A stretch of 64,000 bases of DNA, from NCBI RefSeq assembly GCF_014204915.1, contig NZ_JACHMH010000001.1, positions 124,001 through 188,000 of the forward strand, read 5' to 3'. Source of the DNA: Crossiella cryophila. GTDB lineage: Bacteria > Actinomycetota > Actinomycetes > Mycobacteriales > Pseudonocardiaceae. The notes beneath the pieces were generated by a model. It was not told where the DNA came from. It ran no database searches and worked only from the letters and a program-made list of their open reading frames with translations. Positions 18,222 to 27,783 of this stretch are shown one piece after another. Made by a program: the position numbers and the translations under genes. Numbering within the stretch: the stretch's first letter is position 1; every line of letters begins with the position of its first letter.

Positions 18222-18811
18222 CCGTTCTCCTCCAACGAAGCGAGTTCGCGGTGCCGTTCCAGCGCCGCCTTCATTGCCTGCCGGCCCCGGTGGATCCGGC
18301 TGCGCACGGTGCCGAGCTTCACGCCCAGCGTCGCGCCGATCTCCTCGTAGGACAACCCCTCCACGTCGCAAAGAACAACAGCGGCGCGAAACTCCGGCGG
18401 GACCTCGTCCAGCGCGGCCTGCAGCTCCGGGCTGAGGTGGGTCTCCTCGTAGACCTCCTCCGGCGTGGGGCCGTCGTCGGCGATGCGGTCCTGGTCGTCC
18501 GGCAGGCCCTCCATCTTGACCCGCTGCTTGCGCCGGACCATGTCCAGGAACAGGTTGGTGGTGATCCGGTGCAGCCAGCCCTCGAAGGTGCCCGGCTTGT
18601 ACGCGGTCAGGTGCCGGAAGACGCGGATGAACGTCTCCTGGGTGAGGTCTTCGGCGTCGTGCTGGTTACCGGTCAGGCGGTAGGCCAGCCGGTACACCCG
18701 GTCGGCGTGCTCACGCACCACCTCGTCCCACGTGGGGACCTTCCACTCGGCCACCTCAGCCGGGACGGCGGTCGCCGTGCCGGTGGCCAGGCCTCTCTCC
18801 TGGGTACGCAT
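18218..18811 (-). CDS. sigE: ECF RNA polymerase sigma factor SigE
   Basis: Protein of 197 aa of the ECF group. Region 2 is about residues 35-100 ([20 protein letters not shown], then [19 protein letters not shown]). Region 4 is about 135-190 ([15 protein letters not shown], then [22 protein letters not shown], the -35 recognition helix). The longer open frame to 19135 is not needed: ATG 18811 gives the family start, though its GGAGG is 14 nt away. An ECF-type promoter lies just upstream, implying autoregulation. The order sigE-rseA-htrA-tatB is conserved with mycobacteria; it governs the envelope-stress response. Confidence 0.93.
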   Translation of the reverse strand: MRTQERGLATGTATAVPAEVAEWKVPTWDEVVREHADRVYRLAYRLTGNQHDAEDLTQETFIRVFRHLTAYKPGTFEGWLHRITTNLFLDMVRRKQRVKMEGLPDDQDRIADDGPTPEEVYEETHLSPELQAALDEVPPEFRAAVVLCDVEGLSYEEIGATLGVKLGTVRSRIHRGRQAMKAALERHRELASLEENG

Positions 18812-18859
18812 CGTGCGGGTTGGCACCTCCTGCGGGCGGTTGCTCCGCCCTGTCGAGTC

Positions 18860-18886
18860 AACGCTTCGGGGTTTGTCTTTAGTTCC
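18860..18886 (-). promoter_or_regulatory. ECF-type promoter of sigE
   Basis: On the minus strand GGGAAC (-35, core GGAAC at 18886-18882) and CGTTGA (-10, core CGTT at 18863-18860) are separated by 18 nt, matching the mycobacterial SigE-type consensus. Predicted transcription start is about 18850, giving a 5' leader of about 40 nt before sigE. This suggests SigE drives its own operon. Confidence 0.65.
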
Positions 18887-19104
18887 CAGGACGCGCCACG
18901 GGTACTTCTGGTTCACCCTCTGCTTCTTGTTCGACCTACTGTGTCCGAGGCCGGTGAGGGCGGGGTTAGAGCGAGCTGAGAACAGCCTGAGAATCCTCCG
19001 GAACCGCCGTCCGGGTGTACTTACCCGCCGGGCACTGCCCTGATGGGCGTTCGATACGGCGCGTACACCCGCGCGATGGGTTGCTGCCAGTAACCTTCCC
19101 GCTC

Positions 19105-19755
19105 GTGACACCGGAGACGCCGACCACCTCTGCATCGGCCCTGCGCGACTACGTGGAGGACTACCTCGCCGAGGACGAGGTGCTGGCTTCCGCCCGAGCC
19201 CGCGGCCGCGAGCTGGGCTGTATGCCCATCGCGCCCAGCGGCGGCTCAGCGCTGCGCTTCCTCGCGGCCGCCCTGCAGGCCAGGGTGGTGGTCGAGGTCG
19301 GCACCGGCGCCGGGGTGAGCGGGGTGTGGCTGCTCCGCGGCATGGCCGCCGACGGCGTGCTGACCTCGATCGACCTGGAGCCGGAGCACCAGCGGGCTGC
19401 CCGGCGGGCGTTCGTGGCCGCAGGCGTCAGCCCCGGTCGCACCCGGCTGATCCTGGGCCAGGCCCTCGACGTGCTGCCCCGGCTCACCGACGGTGGCTAC
19501 GACCTGGTGTTCGTGGACGCGGCCAAGGCCGAGTACCCGCGATACCTGGAGGAAGGCGTCCGGCTGCTGCGACCCGGCGGCGTCATCGCCTTCGACAACG
19601 CGCTCTGGCACGGCCGGGTGGTCGACCCGGCGTACAAGGACCCGGACACCAACGGCATGCGCGAGGTGGCCCGGCTGGTCCGCGCGGACGAACGCCTGGT
19701 CCCGGTGCTGCTCCCACTCGGCGACGGCCTCCTACTGGCCGCCAAAGCAGGCTGA
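19105..19755 (+). CDS. O-methyltransferase (SAM-dependent, Rv1220c-like)
   Basis: Protein of 216 aa with the class I methyltransferase fold: [17 protein letters not shown] (SAM glycine loop), SIDLEPEHQ (acidic ribose contact), [17 protein letters not shown] and [10 protein letters not shown] (metal-binding region of the catechol-O-methyltransferase-like family 3). GTG 19105 has TAACCT 8 nt upstream and no ribosome site, so a leaderless start is likely; the frame is open to 19015. Divergent from sigE, as its mycobacterial counterpart is. Substrate unknown. Confidence 0.87.
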   Translation: MTPETPTTSASALRDYVEDYLAEDEVLASARARGRELGCMPIAPSGGSALRFLAAALQARVVVEVGTGAGVSGVWLLRGMAADGVLTSIDLEPEHQRAARRAFVAAGVSPGRTRLILGQALDVLPRLTDGGYDLVFVDAAKAEYPRYLEEGVRLLRPGGVIAFDNALWHGRVVDPAYKDPDTNGMREVARLVRADERLVPVLLPLGDGLLLAAKAG

Positions 19756-19760
19756 CCCCC

Positions 19761-19953
19761 GCCCACAACAGCCAAACACCCGTACGAAAACGGCCAACAC
19801 CCCGTACAAGAACGGCCAACACCCCGTACGAGTTCGGCCAACACGCGCGAGGGGTTTCAAGCTCACCGCGTGTTGGCCGTTTTCGTACGTCGTGTTGGCC
19901 GTTTTCGTACGGAGTGTTGGCCGTTGTTGTACGCCAGGTTGGCCGTTGTGGGC
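19761..19953. repeat. Palindromic array of 22-bp units, copy 1
   Basis: Head-to-tail 22-bp units (core CGGCCAACACCCCGTAC) on the left, at 19791-19812 and 19813-19834 plus a degenerate outer one, face inverted units on the right. The centre is a perfect 13-bp stem (19835-19847 with 19867-19879) around a 19-nt loop. The outermost arms (GCCCACAAC and GTTGTGGGC) also pair, so the whole 193 bp can fold as one long hairpin. It fills the gap between the convergent methyltransferase and glgC. A nearly identical copy lies at 29698-29840. There are no spacers, so it is not a CRISPR. Confidence 0.9.
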
Positions 19954-19956
19954 GGG

Positions 19957-21171
19957 TTAGTCGGCTCGGACGCCCTTGCCGAGGACGACGATGCCGCCTG
20001 CTGAGACGGTGTAGCGCTCGCGGTCGGCGGCCAGGCTCACGCCGATGCCCGCGCCTGGCTCGACCACCACGTTCTTGTCCAGGATCGCGCCGCGGACCAT
20101 CGCGCCGCGGCCGATCCGGACGCCGGGCATGAGCACGCTGCCCTGGACCTGGGCGCCTGCCTCGATGAGCACGTCGGAGCTGATCACCGAGTTGCTGACC
20201 AGGCCGGAGACGATCGAGCCAGGGCCGACGATGGACTCCTGCGCGGTGCCGCCCTGCACGAACTTGGCCGGGGCCAGCGGTGGGGTGGCGGTGCGGATGG
20301 GCCAGGCCTGGTTGTAGAGGTTGAACACCGGGTGGATGGAGACCAGGTCCATGTGCGCGTCGTAGTAGGCGTCCAGGGTCCCGACGTCGCGCCAGTAGCC
20401 GCGGTCCCGGTCGGTGGCGCCGGGCACGTTGTTGTCGGCGAAGTCGTAGACCGCGGCCTGGTCCCGTTCCACCAGCATGGGGATGATGTCGCCGCCCATG
20501 TCGTGGTCGGAGTCGGGGTTGGCCGAGTCCTGGCGCAGCGCCTCCAGCAGCGTCTCGGTGCGGAAGACGTAGTTGCCCATGGAGGCGAAGGTCACCTCGG
20601 GGTCGTCCGGGGTGCCCGGCGGCTCGCTGGGCTTCTCCAGGAACCGGGTGATCTTGCCGCTGGCGTCGGCGTCGATGCAGCCGAAGGCCTTGGCCTCCGC
20701 CCTCGGCACCCGGATGCCTGCCACGGTGACCCCGGCGCCGGACTCCACGTGCTGGCGGATCATCTGCGCCGGGTCCATCCGGTACACGTGGTCGGCGCCG
20801 AAGACCACGATGTGGTCCGGCCGCTCGTCGTGCACCAGGTTGAGCGACTGGTAGATCGCGTCCGCGCTGCCGGTGTACCAGCGCGGACCGAGCCGCTGCT
20901 GGGCTGGCACCGGGGTGATGTACTGCCCGAGCACGCTGGACAACCGCCACGTGGTGGAGATGTGCCGGTCCAGGGAATGGGATTTGTACTGCGTCAGCAC
21001 GCAGATCTGGGTCAGCCCGGCGTTCACCAGGTTGGACAGCACGAAGTCGATCAGGCGGTAGTTGCCGCCGAACGGCACCGCTGGTTTCGCCCGGTCCGCG
21101 GTCAGCGGGAACAGCCGCTTGCCTTCCCCGCCCGCGAGCACGATTCCGAGGACGTGCGGCTGGCCTCTCAC
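19957..21171 (-). CDS. glgC: Glucose-1-phosphate adenylyltransferase GlgC
   Basis: Protein of 404 aa that makes ADP-glucose from ATP and glucose-1-phosphate. The N-terminal nucleotidyltransferase has [18 protein letters not shown], the [10 protein letters not shown] and [10 protein letters not shown] motifs and [12 protein letters not shown]. The C-terminal left-handed beta-helix (about 300-400) includes [11 protein letters not shown] and [23 protein letters not shown] 21171 (RGQPHVLG) matches the family start; another GTG lies two codons earlier. Divergent from glgA by only 49 bp, it supplies that enzyme with ADP-glucose. Confidence 0.96.
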   Translation of the reverse strand: MRGQPHVLGIVLAGGEGKRLFPLTADRAKPAVPFGGNYRLIDFVLSNLVNAGLTQICVLTQYKSHSLDRHISTTWRLSSVLGQYITPVPAQQRLGPRWYTGSADAIYQSLNLVHDERPDHIVVFGADHVYRMDPAQMIRQHVESGAGVTVAGIRVPRAEAKAFGCIDADASGKITRFLEKPSEPPGTPDDPEVTFASMGNYVFRTETLLEALRQDSANPDSDHDMGGDIIPMLVERDQAAVYDFADNNVPGATDRDRGYWRDVGTLDAYYDAHMDLVSIHPVFNLYNQAWPIRTATPPLAPAKFVQGGTAQESIVGPGSIVSGLVSNSVISSDVLIEAGAQVQGSVLMPGVRIGRGAMVRGAILDKNVVVEPGAGIGVSLAADRERYTVSAGGIVVLGKGVRAD

Positions 21172-21220
21172 GATCACCGACCCTATATGTGCCGCTTCGC
21201 TGCGACTAGCCTCCCGAAGC
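21172..21220. promoter_or_regulatory. Divergent glgC/glgA promoter region
   Basis: Only 49 bp separate the two GTG starts. TAGCCT (21207-21212) is a likely -10 for glgA, 8 nt before its GTG. The AT-rich TATA block near 21185 can serve glgC on the other strand. Neither gene has a clear Shine-Dalgarno, so both mRNAs may be leaderless. Confidence 0.5.
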
Positions 21221-22378
21221 GTGCGAGTTGCGTTGCTGACACGGGAATTTCCGCCGGACGTCTACGGCGGGGCTGGTGTGCATGTCGGGTTCCTGACACC
21301 GGAACTGCGGTCCATCGTGCAGGTGGACGTGCACTGTTTCGGGGAACCGAGGCCGGATGCGGTCGCGCACTCCGTCCCACCTGGACTGGAACACGCCAAC
21401 CCGGCGCTGAGCACGCTGGGCGTTGATCTGTCCATGGTGGACGCGGTGGGCGGCGCGGAGCTGGTGCACAGCCACACCTGGTACGCCAACATGGCCGGGC
21501 ACCTGGCCGGGCTGCTGCACGGCATCCCGCACGTGATCACCGCGCACTCGCTGGAGCCGCGCAGGCCGTGGAAGGCCGAGCAGCTCGGCGGCGGCTACCG
21601 GCTCTCCTCCTGGGTGGAGCGCACCGCCTACGCGGCCGCGGACGCGATCATCGCGGTCAGCGAGGGCATGCGGGCCGACGTGCTGGACTGCTACCCGGAG
21701 CTGGACCCGGCCAGGGTGCACGTGGTGCGCAACGGCATCGACAGCGCCAAGTACCACCCGGTCCGGGAGACCGACGCGCTGGAGCGCTTCGGCATCGACC
21801 CCGACCGGCCGATCGTGGCCTTCGTCGGCCGGATCACCAGGCAGAAGGGCGTCGGGCACCTGGTCGCGGCCGCGCACCGGATCGACCCGGCGGCCCAGCT
21901 GGTGCTCTGCGCGGGCGCGCCGGACACCCCGGAGATCGCCGAGTCGACCGCGGCCGCGGTGGCCGAGCTGTCCGCGGTCCGGCCGGGGGTGTTCTGGATC
22001 CAGAAGATGCTGGAGCAGCACGAGGTCCGGCAGGTGCTCTCGCACGCCACCGTGTTCGTCTGCCCCTCGGTCTACGAGCCGCTGGGCATCGTGAACCTGG
22101 AGGCGATGGCCTGCGGCACCGCGGTGGTGGCCTCGGACGTGGGCGGCATCCCGGAGGTGGTCAACGACGGTGAGACCGGGCTGCTGGTGCACTACGCGGA
22201 GACCGAACCCGCTGCCTTCGAGGCCGGACTGGCCGACGCGGTGAACGAGCTGCTGGCCGATCCGGCGCGGGCGCACGCCATGGGCGAGGCGGGCCGTCGG
22301 CGGGCCGAGACGGAGTTCTCCTGGGCCACGATGGCCGCGCAGACCGTTGACGTGTACCGAAGCGCGCTCGGACAGTAG
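21221..22378 (+). CDS. glgM: Glycogen synthase-like GT4 glucosyltransferase (GlgA/GlgM)
   Basis: Protein of 385 aa, a two-domain GT-B transferase. Its start [20 protein letters not shown] is that of the actinobacterial GlgA/GlgM type; later come [17 protein letters not shown] and the nucleotide-binding [19 protein letters not shown]. Mycobacterial GlgM joins ADP-glucose to glucose-1-phosphate, giving maltose-1-phosphate for GlgE; a plain glycogen synthase is the alternative. GTG 21221 is chosen (frame open upstream to 21062) because TAGCCT precedes it and glgC starts divergently at 21171. Confidence 0.9.
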   Translation: MRVALLTREFPPDVYGGAGVHVGFLTPELRSIVQVDVHCFGEPRPDAVAHSVPPGLEHANPALSTLGVDLSMVDAVGGAELVHSHTWYANMAGHLAGLLHGIPHVITAHSLEPRRPWKAEQLGGGYRLSSWVERTAYAAADAIIAVSEGMRADVLDCYPELDPARVHVVRNGIDSAKYHPVRETDALERFGIDPDRPIVAFVGRITRQKGVGHLVAAAHRIDPAAQLVLCAGAPDTPEIAESTAAAVAELSAVRPGVFWIQKMLEQHEVRQVLSHATVFVCPSVYEPLGIVNLEAMACGTAVVASDVGGIPEVVNDGETGLLVHYAETEPAAFEAGLADAVNELLADPARAHAMGEAGRRRAETEFSWATMAAQTVDVYRSALGQ

Positions 22379-22499
22379 TACGCCGAATGGCCGTGACCGC
22401 CATCACAGTTTGATCTTTCTGTAACCATACAACCCCGCAACCCGATTCTGCGCATTAGCCGGTAGAGGGAATTGATCTCCACTACCGGAGGGGTTTGTC

Positions 22500-23963
22500 G
22501 TGGCGGTGTGTGCCGACGGAGTGCTGCGTACGAGCGTGCTCGCGGTGGTGCTCCTTGGCGCGGGCTGTGCCGCGCCGCCGGAAGCACCCAAGCCCGACCC
22601 CGCACCGGTGCCCATCGACGTCGCCATCGGCGGCAAGCGGCTCAGCGGCGGCCAGCACCTGCAGGCCGCGGCCGAGGCGTCCATCACCAGGGCGCTGGCC
22701 CAGCAGAAGGTGGCCCGCTCCGGGGACGGCAGCGTGCACTGCTGGTTCGCCAAGGTGGACCCGAACACCCAGACCCAGCAGGGCCGGGCGGTGAACGTCA
22801 CCGACACGCTCTGGTGCGGTCCGGTGCAGGTGCCCGGCACCGGACCGGCGCCGGACTGGATCCCGGTGCCGCTGACCCAGCAGAACGGCCAGTTCGCCGT
22901 CGGCGAGCCGAAACTGCCCGAGCCGGGCACCTCCAGCACGCCGTCCACCGAGATGGTGCGGGTGGACGGCACCGAGGCCAAGCCGAGCGGGTCCGAGCAG
23001 CGCAGCGCCGGTCCTGGCTTCTTCGCGGTGGTCGCGGACACCGGCGGCAAGACCAACGGCGACCTGGGCCTCATCCCGGCCGACGCGATCAAGGTCAGGG
23101 ACGACTTCCTCAGCATCAAGGCCACCGGCTGGGGCAACCCGCAGCAGTTCACCCTGCCTGACGGCGGGGTGCTCAGCCCGGAACCGGGCAGCAGGCTGGC
23201 GGTGCTGCGCCTGCACAGCGACCGGATCAGCCAGCTCGACCAGGAGCTGACCGAGCTGAGCTGGGCCAGGGGCGCGCCGCCGCGGCCGGAGCTGGCACTG
23301 GACCTGCCGGATGGCTGGCACGACGTGCCGGACTCGCAGCTGCCCACCTTCGGCGGCTTCTTCCTGGTCTTCACCCTGCCTGCCAAGGACACCGGCCAGG
23401 CCCCGGCCAAGCTGGTGCTGCGGTCCAAACCCAGTCCGGGGGTGGAGCAGCAGATCGAACTGCCCAGCGGCAAGTCCAGTTACCCGCTGCCGGAGGCGCT
23501 GCGCCGGGCGGGTTACGGGGCGGCCCCGACCACCGCGGGTCAGGACCTGACCTTCCAGCACAAGGGCAGCTCCGGCACGGCCCGGCTCACCGTGCAGGGC
23601 GTGCGGCTGGGCCTGCAACGGCCGGTGCTGGACAGCGCGGGACGGCTACAGGTGATCACCGCGGATCCGGGCAAGGCACTGCTGGAGATCAGGGTCCGCG
23701 GCGAGGGCAGCCTGCCGGAGGCACTCGGCGGACCGCTCACCGGCGAGCACATCGTGGTGAAGCTGCCCAACGGCAGCAAGGCCCCGCTCAAGGGCCTGCG
23801 TTACGGCGGGGACGTCTTCCCGACCGCGCTGGTGGTGGAGGTCCCGGCCAACGTGCCCTCGGTGACGGTGTCGCTGTCCACCGGCACGGTGACCCTGCCC
23901 AGCCGCGGCTCGTTCAGCTTCTCCGCGGCCAGTCCGGCGATGACCCTGTCCCTGGACTTCTGA
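22500..23963 (+). CDS. Putative lipoprotein of unknown function (487 aa)
   Basis: GTG start with GGAGGGG 7-8 nt upstream. The N-terminal signal SVLAVVLLGAGCAAPPEAP contains the lipobox LGAGC, so the protein is probably lipid-anchored outside the cell. The mature part is Pro/Thr/Gly-rich with predicted beta strands and short Ser/Thr repeats, and it ends FSFSAASPAMTLSLDF. I do not recognise a domain. The last 163 bp overlap the 3' end of the convergent MFS frame. Confidence 0.78.
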   Translation: MAVCADGVLRTSVLAVVLLGAGCAAPPEAPKPDPAPVPIDVAIGGKRLSGGQHLQAAAEASITRALAQQKVARSGDGSVHCWFAKVDPNTQTQQGRAVNVTDTLWCGPVQVPGTGPAPDWIPVPLTQQNGQFAVGEPKLPEPGTSSTPSTEMVRVDGTEAKPSGSEQRSAGPGFFAVVADTGGKTNGDLGLIPADAIKVRDDFLSIKATGWGNPQQFTLPDGGVLSPEPGSRLAVLRLHSDRISQLDQELTELSWARGAPPRPELALDLPDGWHDVPDSQLPTFGGFFLVFTLPAKDTGQAPAKLVLRSKPSPGVEQQIELPSGKSSYPLPEALRRAGYGAAPTTAGQDLTFQHKGSSGTARLTVQGVRLGLQRPVLDSAGRLQVITADPGKALLEIRVRGEGSLPEALGGPLTGEHIVVKLPNGSKAPLKGLRYGGDVFPTALVVEVPANVPSVTVSLSTGTVTLPSRGSFSFSAASPAMTLSLDF

Positions 23964-25156
23964 GCCAGCCGCACCCCTCGGTCGGACCGCCAGGCCAGGC
24001 CCGCGGCCACCGCCGCGCCACCGGCGGCCAGCACCCAGCAGCAGGACATGATCACCACGCCGCTCCAGCCGAATGGCGCGTAGACCAGGCCGCCGAGGGT
24101 GCCGCCGACACTGCTGCCCAGGTAGTAGAAGAGCAGGTAGATCGCTGATGCCTGACCGCGCGCCGCGGCCGGGGCGCGGGCGCCGACCCAGCCGCTGGCC
24201 ACCGCGTGCACCGCGAAGAACCCGCCGGTGAACACGGTCAGGCCGACCACGATCAGCGGCAGGTTGTCCGGCAGCGTCAGCAACAGGCCGGTCAGCACGA
24301 AGCCGATCGCGCACAGCAGCACCGGCAACCGGCCACGCCGGTCGGCCAGTTTCCCGGCCAGCGCCGAGCCGCCGCTGCCCGCGGCGTAACAGAGGAAGAC
24401 CAGCGAGACCACGGCCGGGGCCAGCGAGAACGGGGCGTCGGTGAGCCGGAAGGTCACCACGTTGTGCACCGCGACGAACACCCCGGTCATCAGCATGGCC
24501 ACCGCGTACGGCCCGAACAGCACCGGATCGCGCAGCGCGGTGCGCACCCCGCCCAGCACCGCCGGCAGCCGCAGCCCCGGCCGCCCGGCCCTGGAGCGCG
24601 GCATCAGCAGGATCGCGCACAGGCCGCTGACCGTGGCCAGCGCCGCGGCCGCGGTCAGTCCGCTCTGCCAGCCGCCCCAGCCGGTGGCCAGCCCGGAGAT
24701 CAGCCGCCCGGACAGCCCGCCGAGTGAGTTGGCCCCGACATAGCGCCCCATCGCCGCGCCCACCCGGCCCGGTTCGATCTCCTCGGCCAGGTAGGCCATG
24801 GCCACCGCGGGCAGTCCGGCCACCGCGAGGCCCTGGGCCGCGCGCAGGATCAGCAGCGTGCCGAAGTCCCCGGCCAGCGGGCAGAGCAGCCCGATCGCGA
24901 CCGCGGTGACCAGCGCGCCGATCATCACCGGCCGCCTGCCCACCGCCTCCGACAGCATGGCCAGCGGCAGCACGCCGACGGCCAGCGCGAGGGTGGCCAG
25001 GGTGACCGAGAGCGCGGCCTCCGCCTCGGTCAGCCGGAAACCGGTGGCCAGCACCGGCAGCACCGACTGGGGCGCGTAGAGCAGCGCGAAGACGGTGAAC
25101 CCGCCGGCGGCCACACCGAGGGTCAGCCGGGCTTGCCGCCAGCGCTCCGAGGTCAT
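23801..25156 (-). CDS. MFS transporter, YnfM/arabinose-efflux-like
   Basis: Protein of 451 aa with about 12 membrane helices and the MFS loop motif LSEAVGRRPVMIGAL after helix 2; a second copy, GKLADRRGRLPVLL, follows helix 8. The family exports sugars or drugs by proton antiport. It is divergent from a LysR regulator, the usual partner of this subfamily. The hydrophobic core ends near residue 395; the last roughly 50 residues run antisense to the lipoprotein gene and look like read-through to the first stop rather than conserved sequence. Confidence 0.85.
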   Translation of the reverse strand: MTSERWRQARLTLGVAAGGFTVFALLYAPQSVLPVLATGFRLTEAEAALSVTLATLALAVGVLPLAMLSEAVGRRPVMIGALVTAVAIGLLCPLAGDFGTLLILRAAQGLAVAGLPAVAMAYLAEEIEPGRVGAAMGRYVGANSLGGLSGRLISGLATGWGGWQSGLTAAAALATVSGLCAILLMPRSRAGRPGLRLPAVLGGVRTALRDPVLFGPYAVAMLMTGVFVAVHNVVTFRLTDAPFSLAPAVVSLVFLCYAAGSGGSALAGKLADRRGRLPVLLCAIGFVLTGLLLTLPDNLPLIVVGLTVFTGGFFAVHAVASGWVGARAPAAARGQASAIYLLFYYLGSSVGGTLGGLVYAPFGWSGVVIMSCCWVLAAGGAAVAAGLAWRSDRGVRLAQKSRDRVIAGLAAEKLNEPRLGRVTVPVDSDTVTEGTLAGTSTTSAVGKTSPP

Positions 25157-25222
25157 GGCCCCGACCGTAGGAATCGTTTTCTAATACGTCCAATGTCGGA
25201 ATGTGCGACGATCCATACCCTC

Positions 25223-26140
25223 ATGGATGAGTCGACCGAACCGCTGGTCAACGCGCTGGCCCCACGCCTGGAACTGCTGCGGGCACTGGCCGAGCACCGC
25301 CATGTGACCCGGACGGCCGAGTCCCTCGGCGTGCCCCAGCCCACAGTGACCCGATGGGTGGCCGAACTGGGCCGCACCCTGGGCGCCCCGCTGGTCACCC
25401 GGCAGGGCCGCGGCATCCGGCTCACCAGGGCCGGTCAACTGCTCGCCGAGGCGGCCACCGAGGCGCTCGCGGTACTGGAGGGCGGCTGCCGCCGGGCCGC
25501 CGAGGAGGTCGATCCGGAACGCGGGCACGTGGCACTGGGCTTCCTGCACGTCTTCGGCCGCTCGCTGGTGCCGGACCTGCTGCGCCGCTTCCGCGCCGAA
25601 CACCCCGGCGTCCGGTTCAGCCTGGCCCAGGCCGCGCACATCCACATCGTGGCCAAGCTGCTCACCGGCGAACTGGACCTGGTGCTCACCGCGGCCACGC
25701 CCAGCGGATTCCCTGACCGGCTGCACCGGGTGCCGATCCTGGACCAGCGCCTGGTGGTGGTGCTGCCCGAGCAGCATCCGCTGGCCGGCCGGGCCGAGAT
25801 CGGCGTGGCCGAACTGGCCGAGGACGACTTCGTGCAGCTCGAACCCGGTTTCGGCCTGCGCCTGATCACCGACGAGCTGTGCGCGGCGGCCGGGTTCACG
25901 CCGCGGATCGCCTTCGAGGGGCAGGAGACCGAGACCCTGCGCGGCCTGGTCTCGGCCGGGCTGGGCGTGTCCCTGCTACCCCCGGCCGAGCGGATGCGCC
26001 CGCCGGGGGTGGTCGAGGTGGAGCTGACGCCGCGGCTGGTCCGGACCGTGGAACTGGTCTGGGCCGCGGGTCAGCGACTGCCGCCCGCGGTCCGCGCCTT
26101 CCGGGATTTCACGCTGCGCGCCGCCCCGGCTCAGGCGTAA
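25223..26140 (+). CDS. LysR-family transcriptional regulator
   Basis: Protein of 305 aa: N-terminal winged HTH (LLRALAEHRHVTRTAESLGV, then QPTVTRWVAELGRTLG) and the two-lobed effector domain (VALGFLHVFGRSLVPDLLRR onward). ATG 25223 gives the usual family length; ATG 25193 is an alternative. The 66-bp gap to the MFS start, rich in A/T around 25170-25195, is the natural place for its operator. It probably controls the divergent efflux pump in response to a pump substrate. Confidence 0.88.
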   Translation: MDESTEPLVNALAPRLELLRALAEHRHVTRTAESLGVPQPTVTRWVAELGRTLGAPLVTRQGRGIRLTRAGQLLAEAATEALAVLEGGCRRAAEEVDPERGHVALGFLHVFGRSLVPDLLRRFRAEHPGVRFSLAQAAHIHIVAKLLTGELDLVLTAATPSGFPDRLHRVPILDQRLVVVLPEQHPLAGRAEIGVAELAEDDFVQLEPGFGLRLITDELCAAAGFTPRIAFEGQETETLRGLVSAGLGVSLLPPAERMRPPGVVEVELTPRLVRTVELVWAAGQRLPPAVRAFRDFTLRAAPAQA

Positions 26141-27645
26141 CCGGCGACCAGTTCCACCAGGGTGCGCGCGGCGAAGCCGGTGGCGCCGCCGGTGACCTCG
26201 TCGTAGGCCTTCTCCGCGCGGGCCGGGCCCGCGATGTCCAGGTGCGCCCAGGGCAGTCCGGCGGTGAACTCGCGCAGGAACAGCGCGGCGGTGACCCCGC
26301 CCGGTCCCGGCGGGCACTGCCGCAGGTCGGCCAGCTCGCTGCGCACGTCGTCCTCGTGCGCGGCCAGCAGCGGCATCCGCCACCATGCCTCGCCAACCCG
26401 GGCGCCCGCGCCGGTGATCCGCTCGGCCAGGTCCTCGTCGGTGGCGAACAGGCCGCCGGTGCGGGTGCCGAGGGAGACCTTCATCGCGCCGGTCAGCGTG
26501 GCCACGTCGAGGAGCAGATCAGGCTGGTGGGTGACCACGCCGTAGGCGAGCGCGTCGGCCAGCACCATCCGGCCCTCGGCGTCGGTGTTGGTGACCTCGG
26601 TGGTGGTGCCGCCGTAGTGCCGGACCACGTCGCCGGGCCGGTAGGCGGTGCCGGAGACGTGGTTCTCCGCGCACGGCACCAGGCCGGTCACCTTGACCGG
26701 GAGCTTGAGCGCGGCGATGCCCAGCAGCGCGGCGATCACCGCGGCCCCGCCTGCCATGTCGGTGCGCATCAGGTGCATGCCGGCCGCGGGCTTGATCGAG
26801 ATGCCGCCGGTGTCGAAGGTGATGCCCTTGCCGACCAGCACCAGGTGCGGGGAGTCGGCGGTGACCTGTTCGGGCCGCCAGGTCAGTTCGACGAAGCGGG
26901 GCGGGCGGGAGGAACCGCCGCCGACCGCGAGCACGCCGCCGAAGCCCTGCTTCGCCAGCCACTTCTCGTCCCGCACGGTCACGGTCAGGCCGTCGACGCC
27001 CTTGCCGAGCCGGGCCGCGGTGCTCGCCAGCCAGGCCGGGTCCTTGACATCCGAGGGGGTGTTAGCAAGATCACGTGCGATCGAGGTCACCCGGGCGCGT
27101 TGCGCGGCTCCGGCGACCGCCGCGGACAGCTCCGGGGCGTCCACGCCCTCGGGCAGCACCAGCTCGACCGCCTTGGTGACCGGGGCCTGCTTGCCGCCGG
27201 TGACCTTGAACTTGTAGCCGCCGAGCGAGACCCCGGTGGTGAACGCGGCCACCCGCTCGGCGTCGGCATCCGAGGGCAGCAGCACCTGCAACTGCTTGGC
27301 CGGGGTACGGCCGTTCTCCTCATCCGCGGCGGCCCGCGCGTCGGCCGCCCGGACCAGTGCCGCGCCCGCCGAACGCCAGTCCTTCACCGTGCCGGCACCC
27401 AGTCCGAGCACCCAGGCCAGTCCGCTGCCCGCGGCCGGCACCACCCGGGTCTCACCGGCCGAACCGGTCAGCGCGAGCGCGTCGCTCCAGCCTGCGGGCA
27501 GGTCGAGGGAGTCCGCGCCGGTGCCGACCTCCAGACCCTGTTCGCCCTTGTGCGCCAACACAACCGGCGGCGCGGCCTTACGCCGTTTGCGCGCGATCGT
27601 GACTTCGGGCACCGGGCTGGGCGCGGTGGGCACCACGGATGGCAC
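26131..27645 (-). CDS. pepA: Leucyl aminopeptidase (M17)
   Basis: Two-metal aminopeptidase of 504 aa. The C-terminal catalytic domain has LVGKGITFDTGG (metal-binding Lys/Asp), MRTDMAGGAAV and the family signature NTDAEGRMVLADAL. It removes N-terminal residues in peptide turnover. GTG 27645 has GGAGG 7 nt upstream; the frame open to 27723 is not used. It converges on the LysR gene with a 10-bp overlap. Confidence 0.95.
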   Translation of the reverse strand: MPSVVPTAPSPVPEVTIARKRRKAAPPVVLAHKGEQGLEVGTGADSLDLPAGWSDALALTGSAGETRVVPAAGSGLAWVLGLGAGTVKDWRSAGAALVRAADARAAADEENGRTPAKQLQVLLPSDADAERVAAFTTGVSLGGYKFKVTGGKQAPVTKAVELVLPEGVDAPELSAAVAGAAQRARVTSIARDLANTPSDVKDPAWLASTAARLGKGVDGLTVTVRDEKWLAKQGFGGVLAVGGGSSRPPRFVELTWRPEQVTADSPHLVLVGKGITFDTGGISIKPAAGMHLMRTDMAGGAAVIAALLGIAALKLPVKVTGLVPCAENHVSGTAYRPGDVVRHYGGTTTEVTNTDAEGRMVLADALAYGVVTHQPDLLLDVATLTGAMKVSLGTRTGGLFATDEDLAERITGAGARVGEAWWRMPLLAAHEDDVRSELADLRQCPPGPGGVTAALFLREFTAGLPWAHLDIAGPARAEKAYDEVTGGATGFAARTLVELVAGYA

Positions 27646-27722
27646 TGAAGGACCTCCAGGGCGAAACGACTGGGAACGTGCGGCGGAGTTGAACCTTCGC
27701 ACACCGTCGTGTGAACGTAACA

Positions 27723-27755
27723 AGTCCCCGGCTTGCGTGAGGCAAACCGGGGACT
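27723..27755 (-). terminator. Hairpin between DUF3117 gene and pepA
   Basis: Arms AGTCCCCGG and CCGGGGACT (9 bp, extended inside by TTGC/GCAA after one mismatch) lie 29-61 bp past the DUF3117 stop. On the minus strand the stem is followed by TTGTTA. It is a plausible terminator or attenuator before pepA. Confidence 0.55.
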
Positions 27756-27783
27756 GAAAGAAAGCGGAACCTGGTGAACGGCG

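Noticed and set aside
19761-19953. CRISPR array
   Set aside because: The 22-bp units abut with no spacers and turn into inverted copies in the middle; there are no cas genes.
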